Shown here: positions 1-24,082 of the stretch, one piece after another | Position numbering within the stretch: position 1 is the stretch's first letter | Layout: every line of letters begins with the position of its first letter | Assembly (NCBI RefSeq): GCF_052857255.1 | Contig: NC_135506.1 | Location: 76,651,056-76,715,055, forward strand | Length of the DNA: 64,000 nucleotides | Direction of reading: 5' to 3' | From: Amblyomma americanum | Lineage: Eukaryota; Arthropoda; Arachnida; Ixodida; Ixodidae | Translations under genes and position numbers: made by a program | Notes under the pieces: model-generated | What the model saw: only the letters and a program-made list of their open reading frames with translations | The model's database searches: none | What the model was told of the DNA's origin: nothing

Positions 1-513
1 GTGAGCGCTTTTCAGACTACTCTTTGTCAAGTTGCGTCGTCCTCGTGGCTGGGGGCTTCGTCTGCACGTCTGTGCGTCGTCTGCTACTTGGCGGGAGCGG
101 GCGTTTATGAGAGCTGGTGAATCCGCCCCCGCTTTGGAATGGAACTAGGAGTCAATAGCGAGCTCCGGAACCTCGACGCCTTCTTCGTGAGACGGAGTTG
201 GAACGTCGCGCCTTCAGAATCAGAAATCTCGTGCCATGGACGATTTTGAACACGAGAACGCGAACTCTCGTCGACTGTTGGTGCTGGACCATCTGGTCTG
301 TCTTCAAACAGCAAGATTAACCTCGGGGCTGAGAAGAAATCGGCGAGTTACCGTTCATCGTTCAGTTTTCGTCTGCTACGTCGTGTGAACGAGCCACCGC
401 AGTGTGTCTTTGGAAGAGAGTGGTCATACCTGGCCAAGAAAGTGAAATTCCTTCATCTGCTAGGCCATCCACTTTGAGTGTCGTCGTCTGGACGGAACTG
501 CGCCTGCTTCGAA
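1..513 (+). other. 5' leader / upstream region of the hAT-derived gene
   Basis: This is GC- and CpG-rich sequence upstream of the first coding exon. A stop codon at 475-477 is in frame with the first exon and bars extension of the reading frame within this exon. No TATA box is evident. The short open frames here on both strands show no recognisable domain. It probably holds 5' UTR and perhaps part of the promoter; the true transcription start cannot be placed from the sequence. Confidence 0.4.
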
Positions 514-13347
<12,834 letters not shown>

Positions 13348-13558
13348 CCAGCCGTGGCTGCTGGCTGTGAAATCGTAACGCGGTATCCGCGCCAAGACTG
13401 CTGTGATATCGCGGCGAAACGGTCTCGTGGACAGTGAGAGCCAAAACGTATCTTTTTCACGTGCTGCTCAATTCCCGCTTAGTGCGCCGAGTTTAAAAAA
13501 GCATAAAAATGTGTCCTGTGCTTTGAGTTTCGTTGTCTTGTACTAGTTCCGCACTGTG

Positions 13559-13672
13559 CCGCACTGTATGCGGGCGCTGCCTGAAGATGCACTCCTGGTG
13601 TCGAGACCGGCGCAGTGTGCCCATCTCGACACCAGGAGTGCATTTGTCAGGTGGCGCCAGCATACAGTGCGG
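13559..13672. repeat. Fold-back (inverted repeat) in the 3' region of the hAT-derived gene
   Basis: Arms 13559-13606 and 13624-13672 pair with a 17-nt loop. The inner 20 bp (ATGCACTCCTGGTGTCGAGA) are perfect and the outer part has a few mismatches. It begins 212 bp after the stop codon, so it may lie in the 3' UTR. A run of about 15 G follows at 13679. Confidence 0.85.
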
Positions 13673-13694
13673 AAATTGGGGGGGGGGGGGGGGT

Positions 13695-15195
13695 ACTTTT
13701 GTCCCAGACAGTAGGTCGGCATTTCTAAATGTGACATGTTCGTGAAACCAATTGTAGTGTTCCATTTTACTTTAATGCAATAACCTGCCTAGTCTCGCAT
13801 CACCCTGGCCATTGGCGGATTTATGAGCTGCCATCAAGGCCTATGGTATGGAGTTGGACGGGTCGTCATAGACAATACGTTGCTATAAATGAAATTAATA
13901 TATGCAGGCCTACGCAGTTTCTTTACTGAGCTTCGCGCTACCCGAGGGTGGGGCGAAGAAGCTGTGAGTTTACGAAGATTTCAGCGCTGACTACGCGGTG
14001 GTTCGATCAAGCGGACGAACTTTCGAACTGGAATCTAGCGTAACGGTGGCACACCTGGTATATGTGATCGCGAGGTGCCAGAATGGAATGAAGTGGGCGC
14101 ATTTTGTTTTGTCCCCTAGTTCAGAACGAGCCACGTACTACAAATGGGGCGGGACTGCCGACCTCATTGAATTTTCCTCGCACATCGCATGGGCGTCGTC
14201 ACGTGTCCGCATTTCTAACGTACTGCTCTCTTCTTCTTTGCTCCCAGAACCGCCACTGTTACATGTATTTTATCAAGGCAGAGTGACCTACATATGCTTC
14301 TCGCTTTACTACTAAACGGTGGAACACAAATTTTCGTTCTTCTAAACGCTTCCATGAAGTGCAGTCATTGTTGCGTTTGGTGTATGGGGAGATTATCAGC
14401 AGTGCGGACCGCTCGCTCTGTTGGACAAGAGCTTGTGATCGGTGGTGGACGTAACGGTTACTTCTTAGGTGTTCACAGACACATAAAAACGAACTTCTCG
14501 GGTATAATTCGCGGGAAATGGTAAAACTTGGAGAAGTAGCTGTTGAAACATATGGGTTAGGTTACAATGTCTCCAACGATTTTCAATCGGACGACTCTAA
14601 GCGGTAACCAAATGTGGTGCAGGAACTCGGACAATGCTTGCACGTAGAATTCCTGTTTTGCCTCAACTCCCGTATTCAAACTTCTAACGTATCTGTGTAC
14701 TTTTCATGATGGCGATCGGCCCATGCTTGGGAGGATTGCAGCTGATGTCTGAGCTGTCAAGGTTAGAGCGAAAGAGGCCAAAGCAAGGACCACACGAGTA
14801 GGACAGGGAAAGAAACACGCGCACAAAGGTGGGAAAAAGAACAGTATAACGCATGAAGCTCTTGACTGCTATGGCATAACTCGTGCAGCACTGATACCAG
14901 ATAGTGGTACGATGATGGCTGTGAATAAGGTTTTGCCCAAGCACTCGCAACATTAAATTGTCGGTGCGAACATTTCTGTACCTTCATTTCAGCACAAAAG
15001 AATGCCGAACCACCAGTCATGATTATTGAAGCCTGCAAAATGCACCTGCCTCCACTGCGTGGCAAGTTCCGAACAGTGCTTCTAGGGGCACTGCAAAACG
15101 TATAGCGAGGAAGCTTTCATCAAAACCCCAGCAACCATATGGGAGGAGGGAAAACTATTCGGGGCCAGAACTAGAGCCTCATTAAAAGGAGCGCT
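13695..15195. other. Intergenic stretch, nothing recognised
   Basis: AT-balanced sequence without a convincing reading frame, repeat family match or promoter motif. The short open frames have no recognisable domain. Confidence 0.5.
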
Positions 15196-15199
15196 TGCT

Positions 15200-15521
15200 C
15201 CTTGCTCGTTGGTAAGGGGTTGGAAGTGGGCCAGGGAACAAACCCGGGTTAATGACATCTTAGTCCAAATCCAGAAAAAGAAATGGCCTTGGGCAGGGCA
15301 TGTAATGCGAAGGCAAGACAACCGCTGCTCCTTAAGGGTAACGGAGTGGATTACAAGAGAAGGCAAGTGTAGCACGGGGCGGCAGAAGGTTAGATGAGCG
15401 GATGAGATTAAGAAGTTTGCAAGCATAGGGTGGCCACAGGACAGGGCTAATTGGAGAGACATGGGAGAGGCCTTTGCCCTGCAGTGGGCGTAGTCAGATT
15501 GATGATGATGGCGATGGTGGC
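15200..15521 (+). mobile_element. RTE-like LINE, 3' end
   Basis: It encodes KKKWPWAGHVMRRQDNR, then TEWITREGKCSTGRQ and GWPQDRANWRDMGEAFALQW, the conserved C-terminus of RTE-type LINE proteins, with at least one in-frame stop. It ends in a (GAT)n-like tail (15500-15521). The family matches 2022-2192. It is a 5'-truncated pseudocopy. Confidence 0.75.
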
Positions 15522-16500
15522 AGCGTTGCAAGAGTACACATCATTTTGTATCTGTCCTGATCTCCGGATAGTGAGTTCTATCACGACATCCAAAGTTACA
15601 GAGCATGTTGTATTGCTCTATTCGCTCTTTACATGTTACGGCGTCTTTCGCTAACGTAGGACTAGAAGGAAGTACTTTGCAGTATCGCGAATTGTGGCGC
15701 AATGCAGGTGTCGTTCATTAGCGGCCACAGTTGTTCTGATGCTGGTATGGTATTACTGTGCAGCATCTGTGAGGTAGCTAGCTTGTATAGCTTTTAATGC
15801 CCTAATTTCTTACGCTACTTCATAGCATATATAAAAGCACAACAAAACGAACTCCGTAGATTGAAGCTCGAACTACCACTTTGTCGTTTCTCTCATGTCT
15901 TGGTTTACTGCATACGCCTTGAACTAGCACAAGTAGTTAGCAGTTGGAGTCGCTGCACTTTACAACTGGGCCACGAGACGCCGGAAAATGTATCTAGCTT
16001 ATGCTGTGCTGTAGCATGGGCAGTTATAAACTCGAGTATTTTGTCCTCCGAACGAACCTTTGCGCGCGTCGACATTCGCCCACATTAAGTGCTCACGTGA
16101 CATGCTTCGCCATGAAGAATCATAACCACTGTCCAGTAGCCAATGGGTTTTCCGTCAATGACATATGCAGATAACAAGCATTGCTGTTACTTAGTTTCTT
16201 CGTTTTATATTTCAGTTTGTGCGAGAGTACATTTAACTCTGCGCTTGTCCCTGTGTGCGCGCCTATTGTGTTGAATCAACTTTATTGATAGCCTGTAGTC
16301 GGTATGGCACATTTAAAAACATAAAATGAAAGGTTATATCATCATCGCCTGCAGCACAGGTATAACGAGTTTTGCGTGTGGGAGAGCCATCTCAGAAATC
16401 TACATTGAATTCATGTTCGGTCAAAAATAAACTTGACTGATCTGAAAGGTGAAGTGGACATAGCAGCGCAAAATTGGAAAAAAAGAAGGAAAAATAGCGG
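15522..16500. other. Intergenic stretch between convergent genes
   Basis: No gene or repeat recognised. A plus-strand AATAAA occurs at 16426-16431, far from the hAT-derived gene's stop, so its use is uncertain. Confidence 0.45.
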
Positions 16501-16513
16501 CAATAAAACATAT

Positions 16514-16519
16514 TTTATT
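16514..16519 (-). terminator. Polyadenylation signal of the CENP-B/jerky-like gene
   Basis: A canonical AATAAA on the minus strand, about 165 nt past the stop codon at 16685-16687. A plus-strand AATAAA overlaps closely at 16502-16507. Confidence 0.65.
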
Positions 16520-16684
16520 GCCTGGCTGTGCGCAGTTTAGCGGTTAAAGTAACAGTGACTTGTGCAGACATTGCACTCACATTTTCTGTCAGACAGCTCC
16601 AAGTAACCTCTTCACTGGAGCGTAAAACAATAACGGCCTTCACGTCTTGCGTCAACGCAAATAGTTCCGGGGTCACCAAAACAT

Positions 16685-17597
16685 TCAGTCAGCACTCAGA
16701 GCATATGTCCTTTTGAAAGCCGCCATCTGAGCACTAGAGCGGAGGGTGATGATTCCGTCGGCAGCCCTTTCAGCGTCCTCCTTCCTGATGCCGAGAGGCG
16801 AGTTCTCGCAGTACTTAAGCAGCAAGGACACGGCGTCCAGAACTTCAAACGGGGCGACGGTGTCACCCTTCTTCGAGTTCATCACATTTCCGTCGACCCT
16901 GTACGATGACGGCTGGTTTTCGTCCCAGCCCTGGTCACCCTGCAACTTTCCGGACGTTACCACAAACTCGTCCATGTTCTCGAACTCGCCGATGCCATCG
17001 ACGAGGTCTTCGGGGATGTCGTAGCGGGACGCCCACAGCTCGAGCGGATCGTCGTCGGAGTCGTGCTCGTTCTTTTCGGTGTTGTCGTTCAGGTGGTGAA
17101 TGCTGTGTAGTCCGCAGGCCCCGAAGGCCGACCGAACGGTCTGGTCCTTGACGTCCTTCCACGCCACGGCAAGCAGACGCAGGGCCTCGTGCACCTGGAG
17201 TACCGTGGGTATCTCTTGGAGCACTGTGTGCACCAGGAGCGCCTTCCTGTAGTTCCGCTTGACCGAATGGACGACGCCGTGGTCCAGGGGTATCAGGAAG
17301 CCCCTGGTGTAGGGAGGCGGGTAGATGACGTCGATGTTCTTGAGGTTGGCCCTCTTGCCAATCTCGTGGCAGGCCGTCTGGTCCACTAGAAGCAGCACCT
17401 TGCGTTTGCGGGCCTCCAACTCGCGGTCCCAACGACGCAGCTCTTCGAGGAACACATTACGAGTCATCCAGGACCTGTCATTCACGGCGTACATCAAGCC
17501 AGGGAGGAGAGAGCTGTGTGAAAGCGGCGAGGCGCCTACCACCACGAGCGGCCGCTTCTCGTCCCCGGTCATGTTGCAGCAGAGGTAGATTGTGAAC
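16685..17597 (-). CDS. CENP-B-like gene, exon 3
   Basis: This exon encodes the last base of codon 282 to residue 585 and the stop. The acceptor is CGGTTTCAG. It starts FTIYLCCNMTGDEKRPLVV, matching the canonical CANMTG-EKRKPLV strand, then carries Asp354 and Asp387, and ends in a C-terminal region with an acidic patch (HDSDDDP). Confidence 0.9.
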
Positions 17598-20500
17598 CTG
17601 AAACCGAAGTCAAGAAACTTATGTGCTTTCCAAGCAGTACCGTACACAACCACGGCAGAACTGACATCGTACATTCCTCAATACCCAGAGAGACCTTTCA
17701 CCAACGTCCTCTTTCCCAGAATTTTAGCACCATAAATTGCACCACGTAATCGCCCACACTAGCGAGGACATGGGAGGGACGTGACGACCCGCCGAGGCAA
17801 CGCCGCGGCTTGCCAGTGCATAGTTATATAATAGCGTTATGTAACGGCGCTTCTTCGAGAATAATATCGCAGCGAACATGGTCTATCTTGGCAGATGGCA
17901 CAGTGGACAGTAAGACGACAATACAGGGCGGCACACAAGCGCTCCCTTTTTCTTTGCCTGACTGAGTACTCATTTATTGTGTCCCAGAAAATAAACAATG
18001 GCAAACTAAGTTGCCCAAAGTGTAGCTTTACATACAAGCAGCACCTAAGGCTTCAAGCTAAACTCGATGTGGTTGGTCAACAGCGTAAGAATACTGTAAG
18101 TGCCACCGCTCGCAACTTCAACCTGCATAACAAGAGTAGTTATGAATAATACTGAAACCTGATTTACGGTTTATGATGGTTTAACGTGAGGGACACCGCA
18201 GTAAAGGGCTCCGGAAATTTAGACCACCTAGGATTCTTCAACGTGCACTGGCATCGCACAGTACACGGGCGTCTAGCATTTCGCCTTTATCGAAATGCGA
18301 CCGCCGCGGTCGGGATCGAACCCGCGTCTTTCGGGTCAGTAGGCGAGCGCCATTACCGCTCAGCCACTGCGGAGGCCAGACCCAAACTCCTAAAGCTTCT
18401 AATTCAATATCAGGACCGCAACGCACAATAACCGCCCAATCTTTACTGACGAAATTCCTGTGGGCCTTGTGAAGATTCAAGCAAAGAAAGAAAGGAGCCC
18501 AGGGAACTTGAAAACCACAGCCACAATGACTGAAAACAGCAGGCGACTTATACTTATGTTGACAAAGGTAGAGACGGCTCATTCGACTATGATTGTGGAA
18601 ACGACTGACGAGCAGCTTTTAGCCCCCTGAAAAACTCAGGAAATTGTTTTACTGCTTTGCAAATATTATAGCTTTGGTTCAGCCCTGCATTATACTGCAG
18701 AACCTTCAGTGTCAGCAGTAAGACCTGCAATAAGCGAGTTAATTTAAATGAACTTTATTGAACTAAACGGCGACCCCCTGCCAACCGTGCCTTCATTGGG
18801 CAGGAGAAAAATTAGAAATAGGGATATCCCCCTCTCCACGTTTGGGGAAAATGGGGACATGAAGGTTCGAGAGGGAAGGCAGGAAGGCTGGGTGACGACG
18901 GGTAGCCTTGGGATGTTACAGCGAGAGTAGAGGAATGCGCAACCAGAAAAAGGCTGGCACGGCAAGAACCCAGAGGGTGGTTACCGCGGTGCGCAACCTG
19001 AGAGTCGTTCCAAGGCAGAATACAGGGCTATGCGACTAGACCAAAGCTATAACAGCTTTCGTTGATTCATGCGCTCAGCCGTTAATACTAGCTACCGAAA
19101 TTTTTATATTTCTGTTGGTAAACTTCGCTTGTAATAATTTTTTTCTTGGACACAAGACCGTCACAGACAACTCTTAATACAGTCACTCTAATGTGTGACT
19201 AAGGACTTGCCGCTAACAGTACACAGTTACACGAAAGCGGCATTCAAGTCGCAGACTGTGTCCCAACCCGCTGCGCCGGTGCCGAACGCTCGAACTCGGT
19301 CGAGCGCATGCGCAGTAGCCCCGTGCTTTTACAGTGCACTGTACCGCAGCTTGATTGTAGATAGCTCAGCCGTAAATTTTTAGTCAGCGTTTCACGAACA
19401 AATAAGAGCACGAACAGTAGCACAGTCACCAATTATACCCGAGAGCACGGGCTGCCAAGAAGAAATTGAAAATTGGCTGTTAGGGAAAGACCCGCCGCGG
19501 TGGCTCAGTGGTTAGGGCGCTCGACTACTGATCCGAAGTTCCCGGGTTCGAACCCGACCGCGGCGGCTGCGTTTTTATGGAGGAAAAACGCTAAGGCGTC
19601 CGTGTGCTGTGCGATGTCAGTGCACGTTAAAGATCCCCAGGTGGTCGAAATTATTCAGGAGCCCTCCACTACGGCACCTCCTCCTTCCCTTCTTTCACTC
19701 CCTCCCGTGTCCCTTCCCTTACGGCGCGGTTCAGGTGTCCAACGATATATGAGACAAATACTGCGCCATTTCCTTTCCCCAAAAAACAAATTATTATTAT
19801 TATTAGGGAAAGGCAATGGCGCAGTATCCGTCTCACATATCTGTGGACACCTGAACCGCGCCGTAAGGGAAGGGATAAAGGAGGGACTGAGAGAAGAGGT
19901 GGCCATAGTGGAGGGCTCCGGAATAATTTCGACCACCTGGGGATCTTTAACGTGCGCAGACATCGCACAGCACACGGGCGCCTTAGCACCTCAAGCTTCT
20001 TCGACTACTTACTCTGGCTACGCTCATGAAAAGGAGACAGTGAAGTCCTAACTGATGCGAAGGATCGAAAGTTAACCAGTTGTTCTGTCTTCGTAAATTA
20101 CGGCATTGCGAAAAGACAAGGATGAGCATAGAAAGAACGAGACAAACACCCACGTAAGTTTTAGGACAAGCAAAATATTTCAGAACTTAGAGGTTTTGCT
20201 CGCCTAATATAACCAAGTAGGGACAAGAGGTGTTTCATATTTTACATAAATGCTGACTAGCAAACATATTGGCCTACTACAGCTGAGAATATAGAGCTCG
20301 GTTCGGATATACCAGTTCGCCTCCATGCGATATTTGCACACCCTTTTTGATACCAGGTTCCCTGAATTTGAAAGGGGCCATGCATGAAACCCCTTTTTCA
20401 GTCATTTTCCCGTGCATAATTCAATAACTTGCCCTCACATGCCACGAATTGAATTGTGGGCCATTGGTTGCCGCATCAAGGAAAAATTTCAGCACAGGCA

Positions 20501-23420
20501 CATTCTATCCAACAAGTCGAAGACAAGTCAGGTTTACGAGTGCATCAAAAACGGTACAAACGTTCATTGCCATATATGACCGAGCATTAGGGGCGCGTGC
20601 TCACCTAGGTAGGCATTCGAATGACTTCGGGACTAGCGCTTCTAGTTACCTTGGCTTCCACCACGTGGCGCAAGGCTTTCAACTTTCAAAAATAGCGCGC
20701 TGACATCATCCGTGACGTAAGAAAGAAGAGAAAGATCGTGTGGCTGCAGAAGAGAACGTGATAGGGCGCTATGCACAGTAGCACTGGCTGGGAGCTGTCC
20801 CGAATTCCTGGTGATGAGGAATCTCTAGAGGGTATGGAAAGCCTCAGAGATCAAAGTTTAGCATCGACGAAGTGTCGCCTTTCAGGGGCACGCCAATCTA
20901 AACTAAGCTTACTGATGACTCTGACTATGATGCAGAAAGCAGCCCCACCTGTCCTGAGCCAGCTGGCCCTGCTCACAGCTGGAGCCGCTCAGCTGGGCCG
21001 CTTCCTTGGGCAGCGCCCTGAAGAAGAGGCCCGTCTCGATGGCGCTGAAGATGTCCCACGAGGAGTAGCCCGCCCGCAGCTGCGGCCACGACGCGTTGAG
21101 CCACGTGTCCACGTCGGGGATGTCACCTCCCATCTCCTTGAGCTCGCGGGCGTACATCAGAGAGTGGCGCTTCTTGAAGCGATCGATCCACGAGTTGGGC
21201 ACCGAGCAATTCTCGTAGCCCAGGTCGGCGGCGAGCTTCTCCGCCTTGGCCTGCAGGAGGGGCCCGCTGATGGGCGTCCCCGAAGCCGTGGCCTGGTGGT
21301 ACCATCGGAGCAGCGCCCGGTCCAGGTCCTCGCGGGTGGCCTTGCGCAGGCGCTTGGCCTTCAGCCGGCTCTCCTCGAACGCGGCCACAAACTGCTCCTT
21401 GTTCTTGGTGATGCTCGCCAGCGTGGAGGCCGAGATGCCGTATGCGCGGCAAATGTCCACCTGCGACATCGCGAACGGCGAAGAGGAGACCCCTCTGCCA
21501 CTGCTGCTCGGAGACTATACGGCGAACCGCTGGCAACCAAGGGTTTTCAAACCGGAACCGTTTGGGTTCGATGGATTGCTTTTTGGTTTCTCTGAGCACC
21601 TAAATCCATGCTTACCTTGCTCTTTTTCCCCGCCCCCTTCTTTCACCTACTTTATTTTCGGACTGCATGTCCACACTACAATTGCTTATAGCAGCCAATT
21701 CGACACAACAAAGAGTCACTAAGACTTAAATGTAGACAGTGTTGAAGCGATTGTGTGTCTGGTTCTCCTTTTGAAATGCACGCCAGGCCGAAAGGACGGA
21801 AGTCAGGACACGTGAGGTTCATCAGTAATCTTCCTTAATTCATCAGCAGGTTTTCACAGCAGGTGAGATTCCCAGAGGCCGGAAAGACTTGAGGGCGACT
21901 AGTGTAGACAGCTGACAACGAATGGTGTCAGCACTGAATTAGCAGAAATCTGTAAAAAGCTTTGGACCCTCCTCCCACATCCCATCTAGAGCGGCCTCTT
22001 CGAAGCAGCGTCCCATGCCCGCCCAGATGGCGTGACCACAGATGGCGCATTCTCGAGAGCGCCAGTTATGATTTCCGGTGTATTTGGCGCACTTTTTCAT
22101 AACGATTTTTCTGCTGATTCATACTACAGCTTATCATAGCCATTGGTCGGCCTCATATTCGCGATTCGAGCCGGAGAATGGCGTTGCTCGTTACGCTGTC
22201 TGTAATGACACTGCAAGCCGCGGATACCACAGCTTTTTGGTATTTACAGTTGCGAAATTTCCCATAGGGTCCATGTACATAAAAACGGCGGCTCGAGTGG
22301 GCCGAAATTCTGGTCTTCATGGATTGCTGCGACACCCGCGGTCAATAATGAAAACTGCGTTCATATTTCAAACTTTGAGAATACTGATAAACGCACAACC
22401 GTTTGACAACAAAATCAGTGCTATAGAGTTATAGAGGCATTAACAAAATCCATAGCTATAGCAGTCCCAGACATAAATTAGGAGGTAAAAGAAGCAAATG
22501 AAACAGCTTTTCCTGACCGCTTCCAGATGGCGTCGTCATTTCCAAGCACAGGGAAATTACCCCTGGGACTAGCCTATTTTTGAAGGGGAGTTTCCCAACT
22601 GGGATGATCTAAGAGCTCTAGAAGCTAGCAATCAGTCAAGAGAATCGGGAGGAAAGTTGTTACAAACTAATCCTAACATTCTAAATGACCAGCAGGTGTG
22701 CGCATGATTGCAGTTTGCAAGGCCAACTCTTGGTGTCATTTACGCATCAGAAAGCAGCACTCTGTACAGCTGTCGATATGAGATGTCTGTCTACTAAAAT
22801 CATAGTACTGATTAGATTCGACTAACAGCGCAGCACAGGTTAAATTAACCGCGTGTGCTTTGTGCAACACATATCGCGGCCGAGACAATAATCCGACAAA
22901 TAGAGATGTGCGGATCCTTCCTAGTTCGGAGATTAATACATACACTAAAGCAGATTCATGGTACGCCACACTTAGACTTAGCACCCATACACGCGCACGA
23001 GCGTAAAAATACGCGCAACGAAATAGTCCACGGTCACAAAGCTCGTATACAGATATAGAGACCGCAGTTAAAGTTTATTCCTCTCACCTTCTTTCGTCCT
23101 GACTCCACTTCAGCCACCAGGGCCAGCTTTTCAGTGACGGAATAAGACTTCCGCTTCCGGGGTGCCCGAGAGTCCTTGTCCACGTCGGAGCCCTGTCCAC
23201 CGTCCCTGGAACTCGAGGCCATCCCGGCAAAGCTGGTCCTCAATCTCTTCTTGGTTTTCCTCTGGCTGCCCTGCGACTGTGGCTCCGGTTCCAGTGAAGC
23301 GTCTTTCGAAGGCGTCGGCAATTCGCAAGACGACGACTCCACGCTCTGAGCGTCTGCAGAGTCTTCCACAAGAGGCGGACTCCAGCACGGGTTGCCATCT
23401 TTTACTCCGTCCGTATCCAT
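16685..23420 (-). CDS. CENP-B/jerky/tigger-type transposase-derived protein, 3 exons, 585 aa
   Basis: Exons 23420-23088, 21460-20949 and 17597-16685 (minus strand) join in phases 0 and 2 with GT-AG borders. The ATG at 23420 has an optimal context (GCCATGG) and follows an in-frame TGA at 23438-23436. Order: an acidic Ser-rich N-terminus; a first helix-turn-helix spanning the exon 1/2 junction (KRKSYSVTEKLALV, then VDICRAYGISASTL); a second CENP-B-type DNA-binding helix region (about 150-215, RFKKRHSL); a DDE domain (about 245-440). The first catalytic Asp of the family motif NADETGLF is Ile252 (SAIETGLF). Asp354 (LLVDQTACH) and Asp387 (IPLDHGVV) are kept. Proteins of this class are nuclear and bind DNA, often at sites derived from transposon ends. 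The intact spliced frame with a broken triad indicates a domesticated DNA-binding protein. Its target cannot be read from the sequence. Confidence 0.87.
18165..18376 (-). mobile_element. SINE-2 copy with internal deletion
   Basis: The family 3' end is shortened: GTTTAACG is followed directly by TGAGGGACACC, so about 20 bp are missing. The body and the tRNA-like head with B-box GGTTCGATCCC are present. It lies in the same orientation as the host gene. Confidence 0.8.
19490..19805 (+). mobile_element. Ruka SINE, full length
   Basis: Intact head, body and tail ending in (ATT)n. Its tail abuts an antisense truncated copy, giving a tail-to-tail inverted pair. Confidence 0.9.
19803..19989 (-). mobile_element. 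Ruka SINE, 5'-truncated inverted copy
   Basis: It starts at the tail of the preceding copy (GGGAAAGGCAATGGCGCAG) and runs back to GCACACGGGCGCCTTAGC, where it stops before the tRNA-like head. Confidence 0.85.
20628..20820 (+). repeat. Repeat family 6 (unclassified), copy 1
   Basis: About 190 bp related to 63408-63600: both contain AGCGCTTCTAGTT, TGGCTGCCACCACGTGGCGC (or TTCC variant), GACATCATCCG (or GACGTCATCCG) and GAATTCYTGGT in the same order and orientation. No coding capacity. Confidence 0.6.
20949..21460 (-). CDS. CENP-B-like gene, exon 2
   Basis: This exon encodes residues 112-281 plus two bases of codon 282. The acceptor ends GATGTCGCAG and the donor is GACAG/GTGGGG. Joining exon 1 (ESGRKK) to VDICRAYGIS restores the family's continuous helix-turn-helix. 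It carries the second DNA-binding helix region and the start of the DDE domain with Ile252 in place of Asp. The frame just upstream (MSQ) is intronic. Confidence 0.88.
21461..23087 (-). other. Intron 1 of the CENP-B-like gene
   Basis: Nothing recognised in the 1.6 kb. The short plus-strand frames (for example 22078-22434) have no domain and AT-balanced composition. Confidence 0.6.
23088..23420 (-). CDS. CENP-B-like gene, exon 1
   Basis: This exon encodes residues 1-111. It is acidic and Ser/Pro-rich, with a Lys/Arg cluster (RKTKKRLR) that may act as a nuclear localisation signal, then the first half of the N-terminal helix-turn-helix ending ESGRKK at the donor AAG/GTGAGA. Confidence 0.85.
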
Positions 23421-23438
23421 GGCCGGTCCAGGACCTCA

Positions 23439-23911
23439 CACTTGAACAAAGATAAAGCAACAGTTTTTGACCAAAGCTATTTCATTACGCAAGTTGCACA
23501 ACTCCCTATGAACGCGGGTGTAAACATCTGGTGCTTAGATTTGGTAAAAACTCGCGAGGTCAGCAGACTGTTACGCCGACGCAGAAAACCAAATGTAACG
23601 GGGCGCCACCAATAGCAGGGCGCCATGCTCAGAGGCGCCGCCATACTCTTTCAAAAAGGAAGCATTCGCTATCATAGTTTTGTTCTTGCCTGGATTAAGG
23701 GTGCAGAATAATTTCCGCCGTGCATGCAGTTAAAAATACATACTTTCGTATTGATCTCTACATTGTTTCTCTATTATTCTAACCATATGGTGCTGTCGAG
23801 ACCGCAGCATAGCCGAAGTACATATCGCGACTTCTGCTATCATAGTTTTGTTCTTGCCTGGATCGTCTGTCTTTCCGCGTTTAAAGTTTATTATCTGCGA
23901 TTTCGCAAAAC
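23439..23911 (-). promoter_or_regulatory. Presumed promoter / 5' region of the CENP-B-like gene
   Basis: It lies immediately upstream of the start exon. A GCC-rich patch at 23600-23645 includes CCAAT (23610) and GCGCCGCCAT, which resembles a YY1 element. No TATA box is at a fixed distance. Assignment rests mainly on position. 23660-23700 and 23830-23860 share the phrase CTATCATAGTTTTGTTCTTG, a short direct repeat. Confidence 0.35.
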
Positions 23912-24082
23912 CGCCGCGGTGGCGAAGTGGTTAAGGCGCTCGGCTACTCAGCCGGAGTTCCCGGGTTCGAACCCGACCGCTGCGGCTGCATTTTTATGGA
24001 GGCAAAACGCTAAGGCGCCCGTGTGCTGTGCGATGTCAGTGCACGTTAAAGATTCCCAGGTGGTCGAAATTACTCCGGAGCC
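23912..24082 (+). mobile_element. Ruka SINE, 5' half (split by a LINE)
   Basis: The head and body run to ACTCCGGAGCC, where a LINE interrupts. The other half resumes at 25171 with CCCTCCACTACGGC. Removing 24083-25170 and one CC restores the element. Confidence 0.85.

Larger units (their letters stand above)
17598..20948 (-). other. Intron 2 of the CENP-B-like gene
   Basis: It contains a SINE-2 copy (18165-18376), a tail-to-tail pair of Ruka SINEs (19490-19989) and one copy of repeat family 6 (20628-20820). The remainder (17675-18160, 18380-19480, 20000-20620) shows no recognisable feature except an NRF-1-like palindrome GCGCATGCGCA at 19304-19314. Confidence 0.75.

Noticed and set aside
20771..21595. 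274-codon plus-strand frame over exon 2 of the CENP-B-like gene
   Set aside because: Antisense shadow; the minus strand carries the recognisable helix-turn-helix and DDE segments with splice junctions.
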